A stretch of 37,664 bases of DNA. It comes from Pleomorphomonas sp. JP5. GTDB taxonomy: Bacteria > Pseudomonadota > Alphaproteobacteria > Rhizobiales > Pleomorphomonadaceae. The position numbers and the translations under genes were made by a program. Under the pieces are notes generated by a model. The model did not search any database. It was given only the letters and a program-made list of their open reading frames with translations, and had not been told where the DNA came from. The stretch lies in the NCBI RefSeq assembly GCF_023721815.1, contig NZ_JAMDLI010000011.1:1-37664 (forward strand), read 5' to 3'. Below, in pieces: positions 1-9,090 of the stretch (position 1 is its first letter; the number at the start of each line of letters is the position of its first letter).

Positions 1-45
1 CAGAACGCTCAGGCGCTGACGCGCCACTTTCTCCGGGGCATCCAT
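1..45 (-). CDS. N-terminal fragment of an ORF, possibly an IS481-type transposase
   Basis: Only the first 15 codons lie in the window (MDAPEKVARQRLSVL). The ATG is preceded by a good GGAGG ribosome binding site at about 53-57. The fragment resembles the start of IS481-family transposases, where a KVA.QRLSVLELA-like stretch opens an N-terminal helix-turn-helix. That resemblance is from memory and rests on few residues. A transposase at the edge of an exchangeable polysaccharide cluster would be a common arrangement. It could equally be an unrelated gene, because the rest of the protein is outside the window. Confidence 0.35.
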   Translation of the reverse strand, partial: MDAPEKVARQRLSVL

Positions 46-255
46 GTTGCTTCCTCCCTATGCTAGTATTGCACGGAATGAAGCCTAAGAGGACAGCTGG
101 TGGAACGGCACAGGCCGCGTTGCAGCCTACATACGAGAAGATGACTCAAAGACCAGAGCCATACGACATCCGCTTATCTGCCCCCGGAACAGGGCGAGAT
201 CAGTTTACCAAGAAATTTAGAATAATGTCTGAATATCGATCGACCTAAAAAACCA
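46..255. other. Intergenic, possible insertion-sequence end
   Basis: Gap between the stop of the last glycosyltransferase gene (256) and the start codon of the edge ORF (45). A 62-codon ORF on the plus strand has no recognisable features and I do not accept it as a gene. If the edge ORF is a transposase, its terminal inverted repeat should lie here, but the other end of the element is not visible and I cannot identify the repeat. Confidence 0.3.
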
Positions 256-1413
256 CTATAAAAGCTCCATAAATCGAGCCCCTACAACTTCGGGACGGTA
301 CGTATCAAACACTTCTGCAGCCACCCGCTTTAGCCTTGTTTCGTCACGTGGAGTAGCTAAAATCATCGACAGTCCTTCGCTCCATTCCGTCACGCTTAAC
401 GGATCCGCCACCGAGAGTGCGTGACCTAGTGTTACTTCTGCAAGAGCCGGAATGCCTGAAACTATACAGGGCACACCAAGCCCCATCGCCTCGATGACAG
501 GCAAGCCAAATCCTTCAAATAGTGAAGGCAGAGCAAAGCACTCGGCGTGGCGATAAAGCGTACCGAGCCTCTGAGAAGGAACGTAACCCGTGACGTGGAT
601 TCTGTTGGACAGGCCAAGAGACATAGCGAGTTCATCAAGACTCATTCCATATCCCAAAGAGGACATAGTGAAGCGGTCACGTATCTGACCAGCCAGAACC
701 AGGTGGTGATGAGGAAATCGCGTCGCAATTTCTGCGAAAGCGCGAACTAATGTCTCGATATTCTTGTGAGGGTAATGGTGTGAAACCGACAAAATGTAGG
801 GAAAGTCGTATGGACTAACTAAATCAGGAGCCCCGAAATGCGCCCAAGATACAGCATTTGGAATTGATACCCACCGCTCTGACGAGAACTGTGGATACTC
901 CCTACGCGCATCGTCTAGGACAGCCTTCGAGATAAATACGACCTTATCGGCAAACCTAAATGTAGAACGCAAAGCCATCTCTAGCCAAAGCCGCTTAGAT
1001 GCGGAAAAATACTGTGGGAAGTGTCGGTGTTGTAGGTCATGGACGATACACACACGTTGGCCGCAACGAGACATTCGACTGGGTGGAGTAAAGTAGTTAG
1101 GAAAGATTGTTGCACTAGAATAGCCAGATAATCCGCGAGCAAATTGCCACTCCTCGAAAAACCGAGCGAAACGCGGCGTCAGCCGTTTCGCCGCCCACGG
1201 AGGTATTGCATCACGAATGGTGAGGCGAATGTTCGGCCGAGCATTGCATGCGGTCACGAAGTCCGATGACAGCAGAACCTGACCGGAGGCCTCCAATTGA
1301 AGTTGCGTTCCCGCCAAGGAAAGGCCCTCGACCAAATTGTATATCGCATTCTCGACTCCGCCTACCGCCCCATGACGGATGAAATGGAGTGGAATCACAA
1401 CCGTCTTTGCCAT
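256..1413 (-). CDS. GT4-family glycosyltransferase
   Basis: A 385-residue protein with the two-domain GT-B layout of family GT4. The N-terminal half has a glycine-rich acceptor-side loop (HGAVGGVENA, about 14-23) and the segment FADKVVFISKAV (about 154-165). The C-terminal half opens with a donor-site strand ILSVSHHYPHKN (about 207-218). The family E-x7-E motif is E300-GFGLPVI-E308. It probably transfers a sugar from a nucleotide donor to a lipid-linked oligosaccharide at the cytoplasmic face of the inner membrane. There is no signal peptide. The ATG follows a GGAAAGAGG-like ribosome binding site. It is the last gene of the polysaccharide cluster, 65 nt after the preceding glycosyltransferase. 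Donor and acceptor cannot be predicted; rhamnose, fucose or mannose donors are plausible because their synthesis genes are nearby. Confidence 0.88.
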   Translation of the reverse strand: MAKTVVIPLHFIRHGAVGGVENAIYNLVEGLSLAGTQLQLEASGQVLLSSDFVTACNARPNIRLTIRDAIPPWAAKRLTPRFARFFEEWQFARGLSGYSSATIFPNYFTPPSRMSRCGQRVCIVHDLQHRHFPQYFSASKRLWLEMALRSTFRFADKVVFISKAVLDDARREYPQFSSERWVSIPNAVSWAHFGAPDLVSPYDFPYILSVSHHYPHKNIETLVRAFAEIATRFPHHHLVLAGQIRDRFTMSSLGYGMSLDELAMSLGLSNRIHVTGYVPSQRLGTLYRHAECFALPSLFEGFGLPVIEAMGLGVPCIVSGIPALAEVTLGHALSVADPLSVTEWSEGLSMILATPRDETRLKRVAAEVFDTYRPEVVGARFMELL

Positions 1414-1478
1414 GGCCTCTTTCCGTAACTCATGCCCTATTATGACACCACCACGACACTCTGCCGCGAATCGCGCGC

Positions 1479-2606
1479 CTATTCGCGATTGCGCACAGAC
1501 TCATCACTCAATGCGATATCGACCGCGGTTAGCACTCGTTTTTTAAAATTCTCGAACGAGTATTCTCTAAGTATCCGATCCCGCTCTTCTCGATAATGCT
1601 CGTCGTTCGGCGTTCCGATCAGAGGCAGCAATTCCTGAATATTGGGGTGATTAAAGTCGATAACGGATCGAACGCATTTACCGAATAGTTGCCTGAAAAA
1701 CGGCGTTTCGGACGAGACGAAGACTGGTTTGTTAAATGCTATCGCTTCCAATATGGGAAGACCGAACCCTTCATATTCGCTTGCTGTTGAAAATAAGAGG
1801 CAGTTCTCATATAGCCATCGGATTGAAGAGTTTGGTAAATGCCGCAAGAATCGAACGTTTCTCGCTTCGATCTCATCAGCATACTCCCGCGTTTCCTCTG
1901 AGCTTTCGCCCGCCATTATTAGTAGAATCTCACGACCTCGAGCGCGATTGATCTCGCTCCAGGTCCTGATAAGCTGCTTTTGTCGCTTGTGCGCCACATC
2001 AAGGCCCACAAAAAGCGCGAACTCCTTACTCTGCAACTCTGCCAAGGGGCATACGGACTCCTCCCCGAGCATTCTGTCGGCGTCAAATACGCAGCCAACA
2101 TAAGACGCCGGCGCAACAATGCCGAATAGCAGCATTTCCTCCACAAGGGGGCCTGGATTCGTCATTATGAGCCGCGCTCTTTTCAAGCAGTATATGGTCC
2201 ATCGTTGGAGCTGGCGCCCGAGTCCGCCGGTCCTCGGGTAGCCAGGTAGCAGACCGAATGCACGCCGCATCCCTATCGTATCGTGCAGCATGATAACCAA
2301 CTTACGTTTTGCCACCAGCATCGCCGCCGGTGCATTTGAATGGTCAGCAACTACCACCAAGGACACAAAAAACTGCGCAACAAAAATATATATAGTCGCA
2401 ATAATAAACTGATCAAAGTAATATAAATATTTCGCGAAAACCAAATTCCTTGTCTTTCTATTATACAACATGCACGGGCATTTGAACACCTTGCATGAGA
2501 ACTCAGAGGTCAATGCAGCTTCAAGCCACGCGGCAAACTGCGACATGCTAGGTTGGTGTCGCGCTTCGTGCGTCCCAATGACTAGAATACGGGTCATACT
2601 ATGCAT
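1479..2606 (-). CDS. GT4-family glycosyltransferase
   Basis: A 375-residue glycosyltransferase of the GT-B fold. The C-terminal nucleotide-sugar domain includes FALFVGLDVAHKRQKQLI (about 196-213) and the E-x7-E motif E279-GFGLPIL-E287. The N-terminal half has an unusually hydrophobic stretch at about 66-87, which suggests peripheral membrane association. The first ATG overlaps the wzy stop codon (GCATAG); a second ATG three codons later (2597) is an equally good start and would remove the overlap. Either way it is translationally coupled to wzy. The DNA is A+T-rich like wzx and wzy. It probably adds one residue of the repeat unit; its specificity is unknown. Confidence 0.85.
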   Translation of the reverse strand: MHSMTRILVIGTHEARHQPSMSQFAAWLEAALTSEFSCKVFKCPCMLYNRKTRNLVFAKYLYYFDQFIIATIYIFVAQFFVSLVVVADHSNAPAAMLVAKRKLVIMLHDTIGMRRAFGLLPGYPRTGGLGRQLQRWTIYCLKRARLIMTNPGPLVEEMLLFGIVAPASYVGCVFDADRMLGEESVCPLAELQSKEFALFVGLDVAHKRQKQLIRTWSEINRARGREILLIMAGESSEETREYADEIEARNVRFLRHLPNSSIRWLYENCLLFSTASEYEGFGLPILEAIAFNKPVFVSSETPFFRQLFGKCVRSVIDFNHPNIQELLPLIGTPNDEHYREERDRILREYSFENFKKRVLTAVDIALSDESVRNRE

Positions 2607-4101
2607 TCCCAGGCACTCTTTCTGGTTTGAAAAGACCCTTAAAAAGGTAAATAAGAAATATAATTATAATAGAGTTTCTCAATATCAAAAGAAACATATC
2701 TACCGAAGTCCCAGTGAATGCTATATTATATGTTGCAGCAACACAACATATAATATACTCGATACAATACCCGATTTGAAGTCGTATAATATGAAATATT
2801 ACAAATATCAGAAAGAATGAAATTAATGTTACTGTGAACATACCTAGAAAACCGCCAACTGCGTAAAGCTCACCCGCCACCGTTACTAACGGACGTCCGA
2901 TTACTTCTTTTGGCAACAGGCCAAGCCCCCATATTATTTGATCTGAAACAAGTAATTGTTTGTCCTGTCCATAATCTGGCAAAGCACTTAGAGTCATAAG
3001 GCCGAGTCTACTCCAATCAGGAACAACGCCCGTACCTAGCCGCCCCGTCACAATGTCCATGCGCGCGAACAGCGATAGTCGCGATCCGATCGACAAGTCC
3101 TGTTCGGTTCCGTTACTCGCTAGTAGTTCGGAATAATTCTTATTACTCCTTTCGGAGAACGAGAATACACGCTCCGTCGAGGACAGAAATGGAATCGAGT
3201 AAAGGACATTCTGCGGATCTAGGGCGGCTTCCAACGTCGACAAACCAAAGCTCGTCAACCTTCCCATCTGGTAATCAGTACGAACTTGGATGAACGAGTT
3301 GGTCGCAACGTTCAACACAAACGAACCCAGAAATACTAGCCCGATGGCATTGAGCGTAATTAGGCGGCGGGCCGAGTATACGTACAAAATGATCCACACC
3401 AAAATGGCGACAAACACACCACTCCTACGATTCACTAACGCAGCAATCAGCAGTGTACAGGTTATTGAAATAATGAAAATCAGTATCTTCTTATTCCCCC
3501 CCTTAGCTCTCTCATAGAGAGCTACGCATAGCGTAAGATATACTGCAAGTATGGCGTATTTTGCCGATGTTATGCCAACAATTTTCTCGCTCTCAGCAAT
3601 CGAGTAGAGGACAATTATGACAATTGAAAATATCACCGTCTTAGTAAACCTAAACTTTCTCCCGAGCTTTGTTATGTAAGAACGACCTCTCCAAGAGACT
3701 ACTCCACAATATATAACGTATGCGAGGATAATTGCTGTTTGATAAATAAAAATAACTGCCGAGCTCGAGGTCTTGTTTACAAGCCCCATCAGAGAAACGT
3801 TGCCATTTCCTAAAGCGAATATCATCGTTGTAAACAAATATAGAGTTGATGGATGGAGTATTAAATGCAACATGGCCATATCTTTTACTTTTTTCGAAAA
3901 ATAAAATGTAGCCATCCCGAAAAATATATACGTTATTAGGAATACGAAATTGAAGTCAAGAACCGATGACACCCCCCCCATAATGACGATAAACAACCCA
4001 ACGAGACGATAGAAGCTCCGCATCCGCCTTTCGAACGTATCCATCCCCATCACAGCCACACTGTGATCAGCATTCGGATCGACAAGGGAGACACTCATCA
4101 T
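2599..4101 (-). CDS. wzy: Wzy-like O-antigen/exopolysaccharide polymerase
   Basis: A 500-residue polytopic membrane protein with about 11-12 hydrophobic segments and one long hydrophilic loop (about 272-405) before the last few helices. This is the usual Wzy topology, where the periplasmic loop takes part in joining repeat units on undecaprenyl pyrophosphate. The loop ends in a segment rich in conserved-looking residues, TVAGELYAVGGFLGMF (about 407-422). Wzy sequences are poorly conserved, so the call rests on topology and on the position directly after the flippase gene, with which it overlaps by ATGA (4098-4101). A second ATG directly follows the first. The gene is A+T-rich and contains runs of eight and seven G on its coding strand. 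It could also be an O-antigen ligase, but the flippase neighbour favours polymerase. Confidence 0.8.
   Translation of the reverse strand: MMSVSLVDPNADHSVAVMGMDTFERRMRSFYRLVGLFIVIMGGVSSVLDFNFVFLITYIFFGMATFYFSKKVKDMAMLHLILHPSTLYLFTTMIFALGNGNVSLMGLVNKTSSSAVIFIYQTAIILAYVIYCGVVSWRGRSYITKLGRKFRFTKTVIFSIVIIVLYSIAESEKIVGITSAKYAILAVYLTLCVALYERAKGGNKKILIFIISITCTLLIAALVNRRSGVFVAILVWIILYVYSARRLITLNAIGLVFLGSFVLNVATNSFIQVRTDYQMGRLTSFGLSTLEAALDPQNVLYSIPFLSSTERVFSFSERSNKNYSELLASNGTEQDLSIGSRLSLFARMDIVTGRLGTGVVPDWSRLGLMTLSALPDYGQDKQLLVSDQIIWGLGLLPKEVIGRPLVTVAGELYAVGGFLGMFTVTLISFFLIFVIFHIIRLQIGYCIEYIICCVAATYNIAFTGTSVDMFLLILRNSIIIIFLIYLFKGLFKPERVPGNA
3496..3502 (-). repeat. Homopolymeric G7 tract within wzy
   Basis: Seven consecutive C on the plus strand, seven G in the coding direction, in the cytoplasmic-loop codons for Lys200-Gly201-Gly202. 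It is the second G-run in an otherwise A+T-rich gene. Confidence 0.5.
3972..3979 (-). repeat. Homopolymeric G8 tract within wzy
   Basis: Eight consecutive C on the plus strand, eight G in the coding direction, spanning the codons for Met41-Gly42-Gly43-Val44 of the polymerase. A gain or loss of one base would shift the frame early in the protein. Tracts of this kind are contingency loci in some pathogens; whether this one varies is not known. Confidence 0.6.
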
Positions 4102-5438
4102 TCTGATATTTCCCTCTCACCATATTTCTTCTTCTCTATCGACCATTTTTTCATTGCATAAACAAACATAAAAAAGTGACATAGCGCGACTGAAAAAGAG
4201 AATGCTTCAACGCCAAACCAAATCGACAAAGAACATCCTAGACAAATGCAAAAAATCACATCTATTAACAATAAGACTGAGAAGTCTCCAACTTTGTTCG
4301 ACGCCGAAGCAAATGAAAGACTAGGGGTCCATAACATCTCGAACACAGCAGCAAACATCAAAAATAATAGTACAACATCTGACACTTCAACCTGCCCATG
4401 AGAAAGTGCTCTACCGACATGCTCTCCGAGTAATACAACCGCTAGAACGTACAATACCGTCCCGATAACTATAAGTCCCACATGTATTTTATACAAAGCA
4501 TGAAGGTCACCCCATAATTTTCTTCCTATCAGATAGGAATATTGTGGCGTAAAGGCGTAGTTCAACACGTTTGCAGCCGAAACGCCCATGCGGGTTATGA
4601 TGCGAGCGACGGAGTAGCCAGCGACCATTAGGGGGCCGGCCATAATCCCAATCAGGATGACGACCCCCTGAATGAGTATCGCATTCGCGAGTGGAATAAC
4701 GATATAGGCGGCCGAGGGATGAGAGAGCTCTTTTATGCGTTCCCATCGTACCCAACGCAAACCGGGCATTAACTGCGGCACGGTAACATATAACCATATC
4801 CAGACGGCAATCGTAAACGCCGCACGGGTGAAGCTCCAAGCCATCGCTGCTTCAGCAAATCCGCCACCCGCGAAAATCGTTACAGCCAAAGCGGTGGTCT
4901 CCATACCGCGAGCTACAGCATCTAGCGATGCCTCCAGAGCCGGGCGCCCCGACGAACGAATTGCGGCAGCAGAGAGCAAAAAGAGCTGGAAGAAGCAGAC
5001 CTGCACCAGGCCCAAAATGAGGACCCAACGAATCTCTTCGAGTGTGACCGACTGGAGGTTTAATATGCCTTGCCAGTTGAGCGCGTAAACACTCCCTCCG
5101 TAAATGACAGCCGCCACAAATAGGGAGGTGACAAGAAGCATAAGTGTGCTACTTGAGGTTATCTTGGCTCCAACAACATCATTCGCCATCATGCGAACAG
5201 ACATGTCGCTCTTGGCCGAGTATGTGAAGCCAAAATCCGAAATTGTGAGATAGGTAGGGAGCGCCGTCATGGACATCCACGCACCTAGACCCACTGAGCC
5301 CCACTTCGACGCTATGATTGGAATAATCACCAGTTGCGTGAGGATTATAACGATCTGATTGACTACATGCGCCACAACAGTTGCGCCGACAGTACGCGTA
5401 GTCAACATAATCAATGCCGTCACTTTGGCATGTACCAT
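4098..5438 (-). CDS. wzx: Wzx-type polysaccharide flippase (MOP superfamily)
   Basis: A polytopic membrane protein of about 446 residues with 12 or so hydrophobic segments spread over its length. The N-terminal segment includes the conserved-looking GLGAWMSMTALPTYLTISDFG region, matching the N-terminal repeat of lipid-linked oligosaccharide flippases. It would move the undecaprenyl-linked repeat unit across the inner membrane. The frame is open to a GTG at 5459, but the ATG at 5438 has an AAGAGGA ribosome binding site at proper spacing and is preferred. It heads a coupled set, wzx-wzy-glycosyltransferase, after a 270-nt A+T-rich gap that may contain its own promoter. Confidence 0.85.
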   Translation of the reverse strand: MVHAKVTALIMLTTRTVGATVVAHVVNQIVIILTQLVIIPIIASKWGSVGLGAWMSMTALPTYLTISDFGFTYSAKSDMSVRMMANDVVGAKITSSSTLMLLVTSLFVAAVIYGGSVYALNWQGILNLQSVTLEEIRWVLILGLVQVCFFQLFLLSAAAIRSSGRPALEASLDAVARGMETTALAVTIFAGGGFAEAAMAWSFTRAAFTIAVWIWLYVTVPQLMPGLRWVRWERIKELSHPSAAYIVIPLANAILIQGVVILIGIMAGPLMVAGYSVARIITRMGVSAANVLNYAFTPQYSYLIGRKLWGDLHALYKIHVGLIVIGTVLYVLAVVLLGEHVGRALSHGQVEVSDVVLLFLMFAAVFEMLWTPSLSFASASNKVGDFSVLLLIDVIFCICLGCSLSIWFGVEAFSFSVALCHFFMFVYAMKKWSIEKKKYGEREISE

Positions 5439-5510
5439 ACCATTCCTCTTATTACCCACATCAAAAGGACTAATTATTATTCGTCATATTTAGAAGACGG
5501 CGAATACTGT

Positions 5511-5516
5511 ATTATA
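5511..5516 (-). promoter_or_regulatory. Possible -10 element upstream of wzx
   Basis: A perfect TATAAT on the minus strand about 73 nt before the wzx start. No good -35 hexamer lies at 16-18 nt, and the surrounding DNA is A+T-rich, so chance occurrence is quite possible. Confidence 0.25.
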
Positions 5517-5714
5517 GAATATATTTCATCCTAGACGAATTTGTAGTTTCTGCTCGCGCCTCGATTTCATCCGAATCTAGGATTGACGCCTCATGCGTCT
5601 GATGCTGACTACACTCTATATCTGTCATCACCAGCATTTAATGCTCAATCATAACCATAACAAATGAGTAATTAACAATAATTATTTAGATAAAAGAGAA
5701 TATTAATATAATTC

Positions 5715-5730
5715 AAGGATACGTATCCTT
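5715..5730. repeat. Perfect 16-bp palindrome after the wcaI-like gene
   Basis: AAGGATAC followed by its exact reverse complement, one base beyond the TGA of the WcaI-like gene. In the transcript it could form a small stem-loop with an A+U-rich sequence downstream but no uniform U-run. It could be a weak terminator, an mRNA 3' stabiliser or a protein-binding palindrome. The rest of the 5460-5731 gap is A+T-rich and shows no gene. Confidence 0.45.
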
Positions 5731-5731
5731 A

Positions 5732-6937
5732 TCATTTTCCGGTTAAGAAGTCAATATTATTGACAAATTTTGCTAAGTTCCTTTCTGCGCTTAAATGATT
5801 TGACACATAGCTTCTCCCATTCCGACCAAGACTAGTAGCTAAATCGGGATCGCAAGTCAGTTTATCTATAGCCTCGAAAAGTGCATCCTCATTTCCAGGC
5901 TCAACGCGGAGCCCTGCAGCGGTTTTGGTAACAAGTCTATCAAGAGAACTGTTTGGTTCTGAAATGCAAATAAACGGTCGCCCCGCCGCCATGATACTAA
6001 CAATCTTGGATGGAATGGCGAAATCCGCTGTACTTGGAGCTTGTGGTACTAGATGTATGTGAGCAGCCTGTAGCGTCTGGCCAAAACGTGATGCGGGAGC
6101 TAACCCTTCGAAGGTCGTGTTTTTAAGCTTAAGTTCATCTAAAACTATACTTCTTATTCGTTCCTTTTCAGATCCATCACCTCGCAGAACGACTCGGATG
6201 TCCGGACGCCTGACATCTAGCAATTTCATCGGACCGATAAGTTGATCAAGGTTCTGCTTCTTGCCAAAATTACCACTATAAGTGACTACAGGGCGACTAA
6301 AGGAAGGAAACGGTAACTCTTCAAAAGGATCTGTCCAGATTGGAATTACATCAATCGGCTGTCGACACCCCATAATTCTGAGCTCCTGTGCCATCTCATC
6401 CGTAAGAGCGGTTACTAAATCTGCACTATTTAGTGCAAATCGCTCTACGAGTCTCATCGCCTTCAAGAGCAGCCCATTTTTTGCAATACCAACGCTTCCA
6501 GCTAGCCCACTCTCAATGTCATGAACAATCAGATATAACGGAACCCCCGCATAATACTTTAAAAACATCGCGCCATATACCGCTATAATACTTGGAACAT
6601 AGGCGATAATGACATCTGGCTTAACTTTTGGATACTTAACCACTTCCTTTAGGAGGTTAAATAGAAGGCGACAGTCGTTTTTGAGTCGCTCCTTGATACC
6701 CCCTGAGCCACGAGGAGAGACTCTCGTCCGACGGATCCGAATGCTACCCAACATTTCACGGTCACGACTGCCGTCTGCCCAGTCTAGGTAAACAGAGGGA
6801 TTCGGATAGTGGGGGCGGAAGGCCCGAACATCTAAAGTATGACCGATCTTTGCGAGATGCTCCGCTAGCTTCGTACAATAGGGGGCTGACCCAATCTCTT
6901 CGGGCCAGAAGTACGGCGAGAGATACAGAATATTCAC
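5732..6937 (-). CDS. WcaI-like GT4 glycosyltransferase
   Basis: A 401-residue GT-B glycosyltransferase. The N-terminus (ILYLSPYFWPEEIGSAPYCTKL, about 3-24, then a 'GHTLDV.AFRPHYP' segment) matches the opening of WcaI/WbuB-type enzymes of colanic-acid-like pathways. The donor domain contains VVTYSGNFGKKQNLDQLI (about 218-235). The start is GTG, with GGGAG six bases upstream and only one base after the fcl stop, so translation is tightly coupled. It probably transfers a sugar, possibly fucose given the gmd-fcl neighbours, to the growing lipid-linked oligosaccharide. WcaI homologues are known in fucose-containing exopolysaccharide clusters, but the exact donor here is an inference. Confidence 0.85.
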   Translation of the reverse strand: MNILYLSPYFWPEEIGSAPYCTKLAEHLAKIGHTLDVRAFRPHYPNPSVYLDWADGSRDREMLGSIRIRRTRVSPRGSGGIKERLKNDCRLLFNLLKEVVKYPKVKPDVIIAYVPSIIAVYGAMFLKYYAGVPLYLIVHDIESGLAGSVGIAKNGLLLKAMRLVERFALNSADLVTALTDEMAQELRIMGCRQPIDVIPIWTDPFEELPFPSFSRPVVTYSGNFGKKQNLDQLIGPMKLLDVRRPDIRVVLRGDGSEKERIRSIVLDELKLKNTTFEGLAPASRFGQTLQAAHIHLVPQAPSTADFAIPSKIVSIMAAGRPFICISEPNSSLDRLVTKTAAGLRVEPGNEDALFEAIDKLTCDPDLATSLGRNGRSYVSNHLSAERNLAKFVNNIDFLTGK

Positions 6938-6938
6938 C

Positions 6939-7901
6939 TTAATCTCCCGTTTGCACCCGCTGAGTTTGCAATCCGGTCTCTAGATACCAGTTGTAGGAAG
7001 AACGAATCCCCTCCTCAAGCGCGATAAGGGGCCGCCAACCCGTCGACCTTAGCTTAGCGGCGCTCATTAACTTTCGAGGGGTGCCATCCGGCTTGGTCAG
7101 ATCGTGAACAATGCCGCCTTTAAAGCCAACTACCTCGCAAACCAACCTTGTGAGTTCCAAGATTGAGAGGTCTTCACCAGACCCGACATTGACATGCTCG
7201 ACATCTGAGTAACACTTCATCAAGTGCACACACGCGTCAGCACAGTCATCGACATGCAGAAACTCACGCAAGGGCTTTCCTGTACCCCAAACCGTAAGGT
7301 CCTTATCGCCGCGAGTTTTCGCCTCGTGCGCCTTGCGTATCAAAGCCGGCATGACATGGCTCGAATTAAGGTCAAAGTTATCGCCGGGGCCGTACAAATT
7401 TGTCGGCATGGCGGAGATGAAGTCGGCACCGTGTTGCTTGCGGTAGGCTTGGCAGAGCTTGATTCCGGCAATCTTGGCAATCGCGTACCATTCGTTGGTC
7501 GGCTCCAAGTCGCCCGTAAGCAGTGCACTCTCAACAATCGGCTGCGGAGCGAACTTCGGATAAATGCAAGAGGACCCAAGGAACAGCAGCTTCTCAACAC
7601 CTGCTCGGAAAGAGCCCTCAATGACATTGGCTTCGATAACGAGGTTGTCGTAGAGGAAATCCGCCGGGTATGTGTCGTTGGCAAGGATACCCCCGACTTT
7701 CGCCGCCGCGACAAACACTGCATCGGGCCTAGCCTTGGTTATCCAAGTGCGAACGGCTGTCTGATCCTTAAGATCCACATCGCTGCGATCAACGGTCAAG
7801 ACTACGCAACTCTCTGACTTCAGTCGCCGAGCGATTGCCGATCCGACCATGCCGCGATGGCCGGCAACCCAGACCCTTTTTCCTTTCAAATCATACGACA
7901 T
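6939..7901 (-). CDS. fcl: GDP-L-fucose synthase
   Basis: A 320-residue extended short-chain dehydrogenase that converts GDP-4-keto-6-deoxy-D-mannose to GDP-L-fucose by 3,5-epimerisation and NADPH-dependent reduction. It shows the N-terminal nucleotide-binding motif GHRGMVGSA (about 14-22), the active-site serine region FLGSSCIYPK (about 107-116), the YxxxK pair in WYAIAKIAG, and NLYGPGDNFD. Its length is typical of Fcl/WcaG. The ATG is two bases after the gmd stop with GGAGGG upstream, so gmd and fcl form a coupled pair. It acts in the cytoplasm and feeds the glycosyltransferases encoded downstream. Confidence 0.95.
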   Translation of the reverse strand: MSYDLKGKRVWVAGHRGMVGSAIARRLKSESCVVLTVDRSDVDLKDQTAVRTWITKARPDAVFVAAAKVGGILANDTYPADFLYDNLVIEANVIEGSFRAGVEKLLFLGSSCIYPKFAPQPIVESALLTGDLEPTNEWYAIAKIAGIKLCQAYRKQHGADFISAMPTNLYGPGDNFDLNSSHVMPALIRKAHEAKTRGDKDLTVWGTGKPLREFLHVDDCADACVHLMKCYSDVEHVNVGSGEDLSILELTRLVCEVVGFKGGIVHDLTKPDGTPRKLMSAAKLRSTGWRPLIALEEGIRSSYNWYLETGLQTQRVQTGD

Positions 7902-7903
7902 GC

Positions 7904-9034
7904 TCAGCCCTCCACACTAACCGGCAAGTCGAGGCCATGCCTTTTGAGGAGAGCATATCGCTGAGCCGATTTATGATCCTCAGTCACCATTTCCCGACAC
8001 ATGTCGCGTGCTGAGATCTCGGGGACCCAGCCGAGCCGCTCTTTTGCCTTTCCCGGATCTCCCAGCAAGGTTTCCACCTCGGACGGCCGAAAGTAACGCG
8101 GATCGATACGAACAATCTCGTCGCCAACCTTTAGCGAAGGGGCTAGGTCGCCTGAAAGCGCTGCGACCACACCAACCTCGTCAACACCCTTTCCCTTGAA
8201 CTCCAAGGCTATGCCGAGGTCTTCGGCCGCCCATACGATGAATTGACGAACGGACTGCTGAACCCCAGTAGCGATAACAAAATCCTCGGGTTTCTCCTGC
8301 TGCAGCATAAGCCACTGCATGCGTACATAGTCTCGTGCATGCCCCCAATCACGCATCGAGTCAATATTCCCCATGTAAAGACACGGCTCTAGCCCCATCG
8401 CTATATTGGCAAGGCCTCGCGTAATTTTCCGCGTAACAAATGTCTCACCGCGACGCGGGGACTCATGGTTAAAGAGAATACCGTTACAGGCATACATGCC
8501 GTATGCCTCTCTGTAATTCACCGTAATCCAATAGGCATAAAGCTTTGCTACAGCGTAAGGACTGCGCGGGTAGAATGGTGTTGTTTCTCTTTGAGGAGTC
8601 TCCTGAACTAGACCGAACAACTCCGAGGTAGACGCCTGGTAAAAACGCGTCTTCTTAGTCAACCCAAGAAAGCGGATCGCCTCCAGAAGTCGCAACGTGC
8701 CAATGGCGTCAACGTCAGCTGTGTATTCCGGAGCTTCAAAAGAAACGGCAACATGCGACTGCGCGCCAAGATTATATATCTCATCCGGTTCGATTTCTTG
8801 AATAATTCTTGTTAGATTTGACGTATCGGTCAAATCTCCATAATGCAGCTTGAATTGCGCATTGCTAACATGCGGGTCTTCATAGATGTGATCCACCCTT
8901 TGGGTGTTGAACAGAGAAGCGCGCCGCTTAATCCCGTGGACCTTATATCCCTTTGAAATTAGGAACTCCGAGAGATAAGAGCCATCCTGTCCGGTGACAC
9001 CGGTGACAAGTGCGACTTTGGAAGTAGTATTCAT
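7904..9034 (-). CDS. gmd: GDP-mannose 4,6-dehydratase
   Basis: A 376-residue extended short-chain dehydrogenase that converts GDP-D-mannose to GDP-4-keto-6-deoxy-D-mannose, the first step to GDP-L-fucose. Visible signatures are the NADP-binding [11 protein letters not shown] (about 11-21), QASTSELFG with the catalytic Thr/Ser and Glu, [12 protein letters not shown] with the YxxxK pair, and the Gmd-specific [16 protein letters not shown] segment. The length matches the E. coli family. The ribosome binding site is weak (GAG in GTGAGTTAG). It is separated from the upstream epimerase gene by 174 nt containing a 20-bp palindrome, so it may be transcribed partly on its own. Confidence 0.96.
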   Translation of the reverse strand: MNTTSKVALVTGVTGQDGSYLSEFLISKGYKVHGIKRRASLFNTQRVDHIYEDPHVSNAQFKLHYGDLTDTSNLTRIIQEIEPDEIYNLGAQSHVAVSFEAPEYTADVDAIGTLRLLEAIRFLGLTKKTRFYQASTSELFGLVQETPQRETTPFYPRSPYAVAKLYAYWITVNYREAYGMYACNGILFNHESPRRGETFVTRKITRGLANIAMGLEPCLYMGNIDSMRDWGHARDYVRMQWLMLQQEKPEDFVIATGVQQSVRQFIVWAAEDLGIALEFKGKGVDEVGVVAALSGDLAPSLKVGDEIVRIDPRYFRPSEVETLLGDPGKAKERLGWVPEISARDMCREMVTEDHKSAQRYALLKRHGLDLPVSVEG

Positions 9035-9090
9035 TACTAACTCACTTAATAGAGAGAATCGGTCAGGATCTAGTGATGCGAATTTGATTA

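Noticed and set aside
60-248. A 62-codon ORF at the left end
   Set aside because: No ribosome binding site, no recognisable content, and located in the gap that probably holds an IS end.
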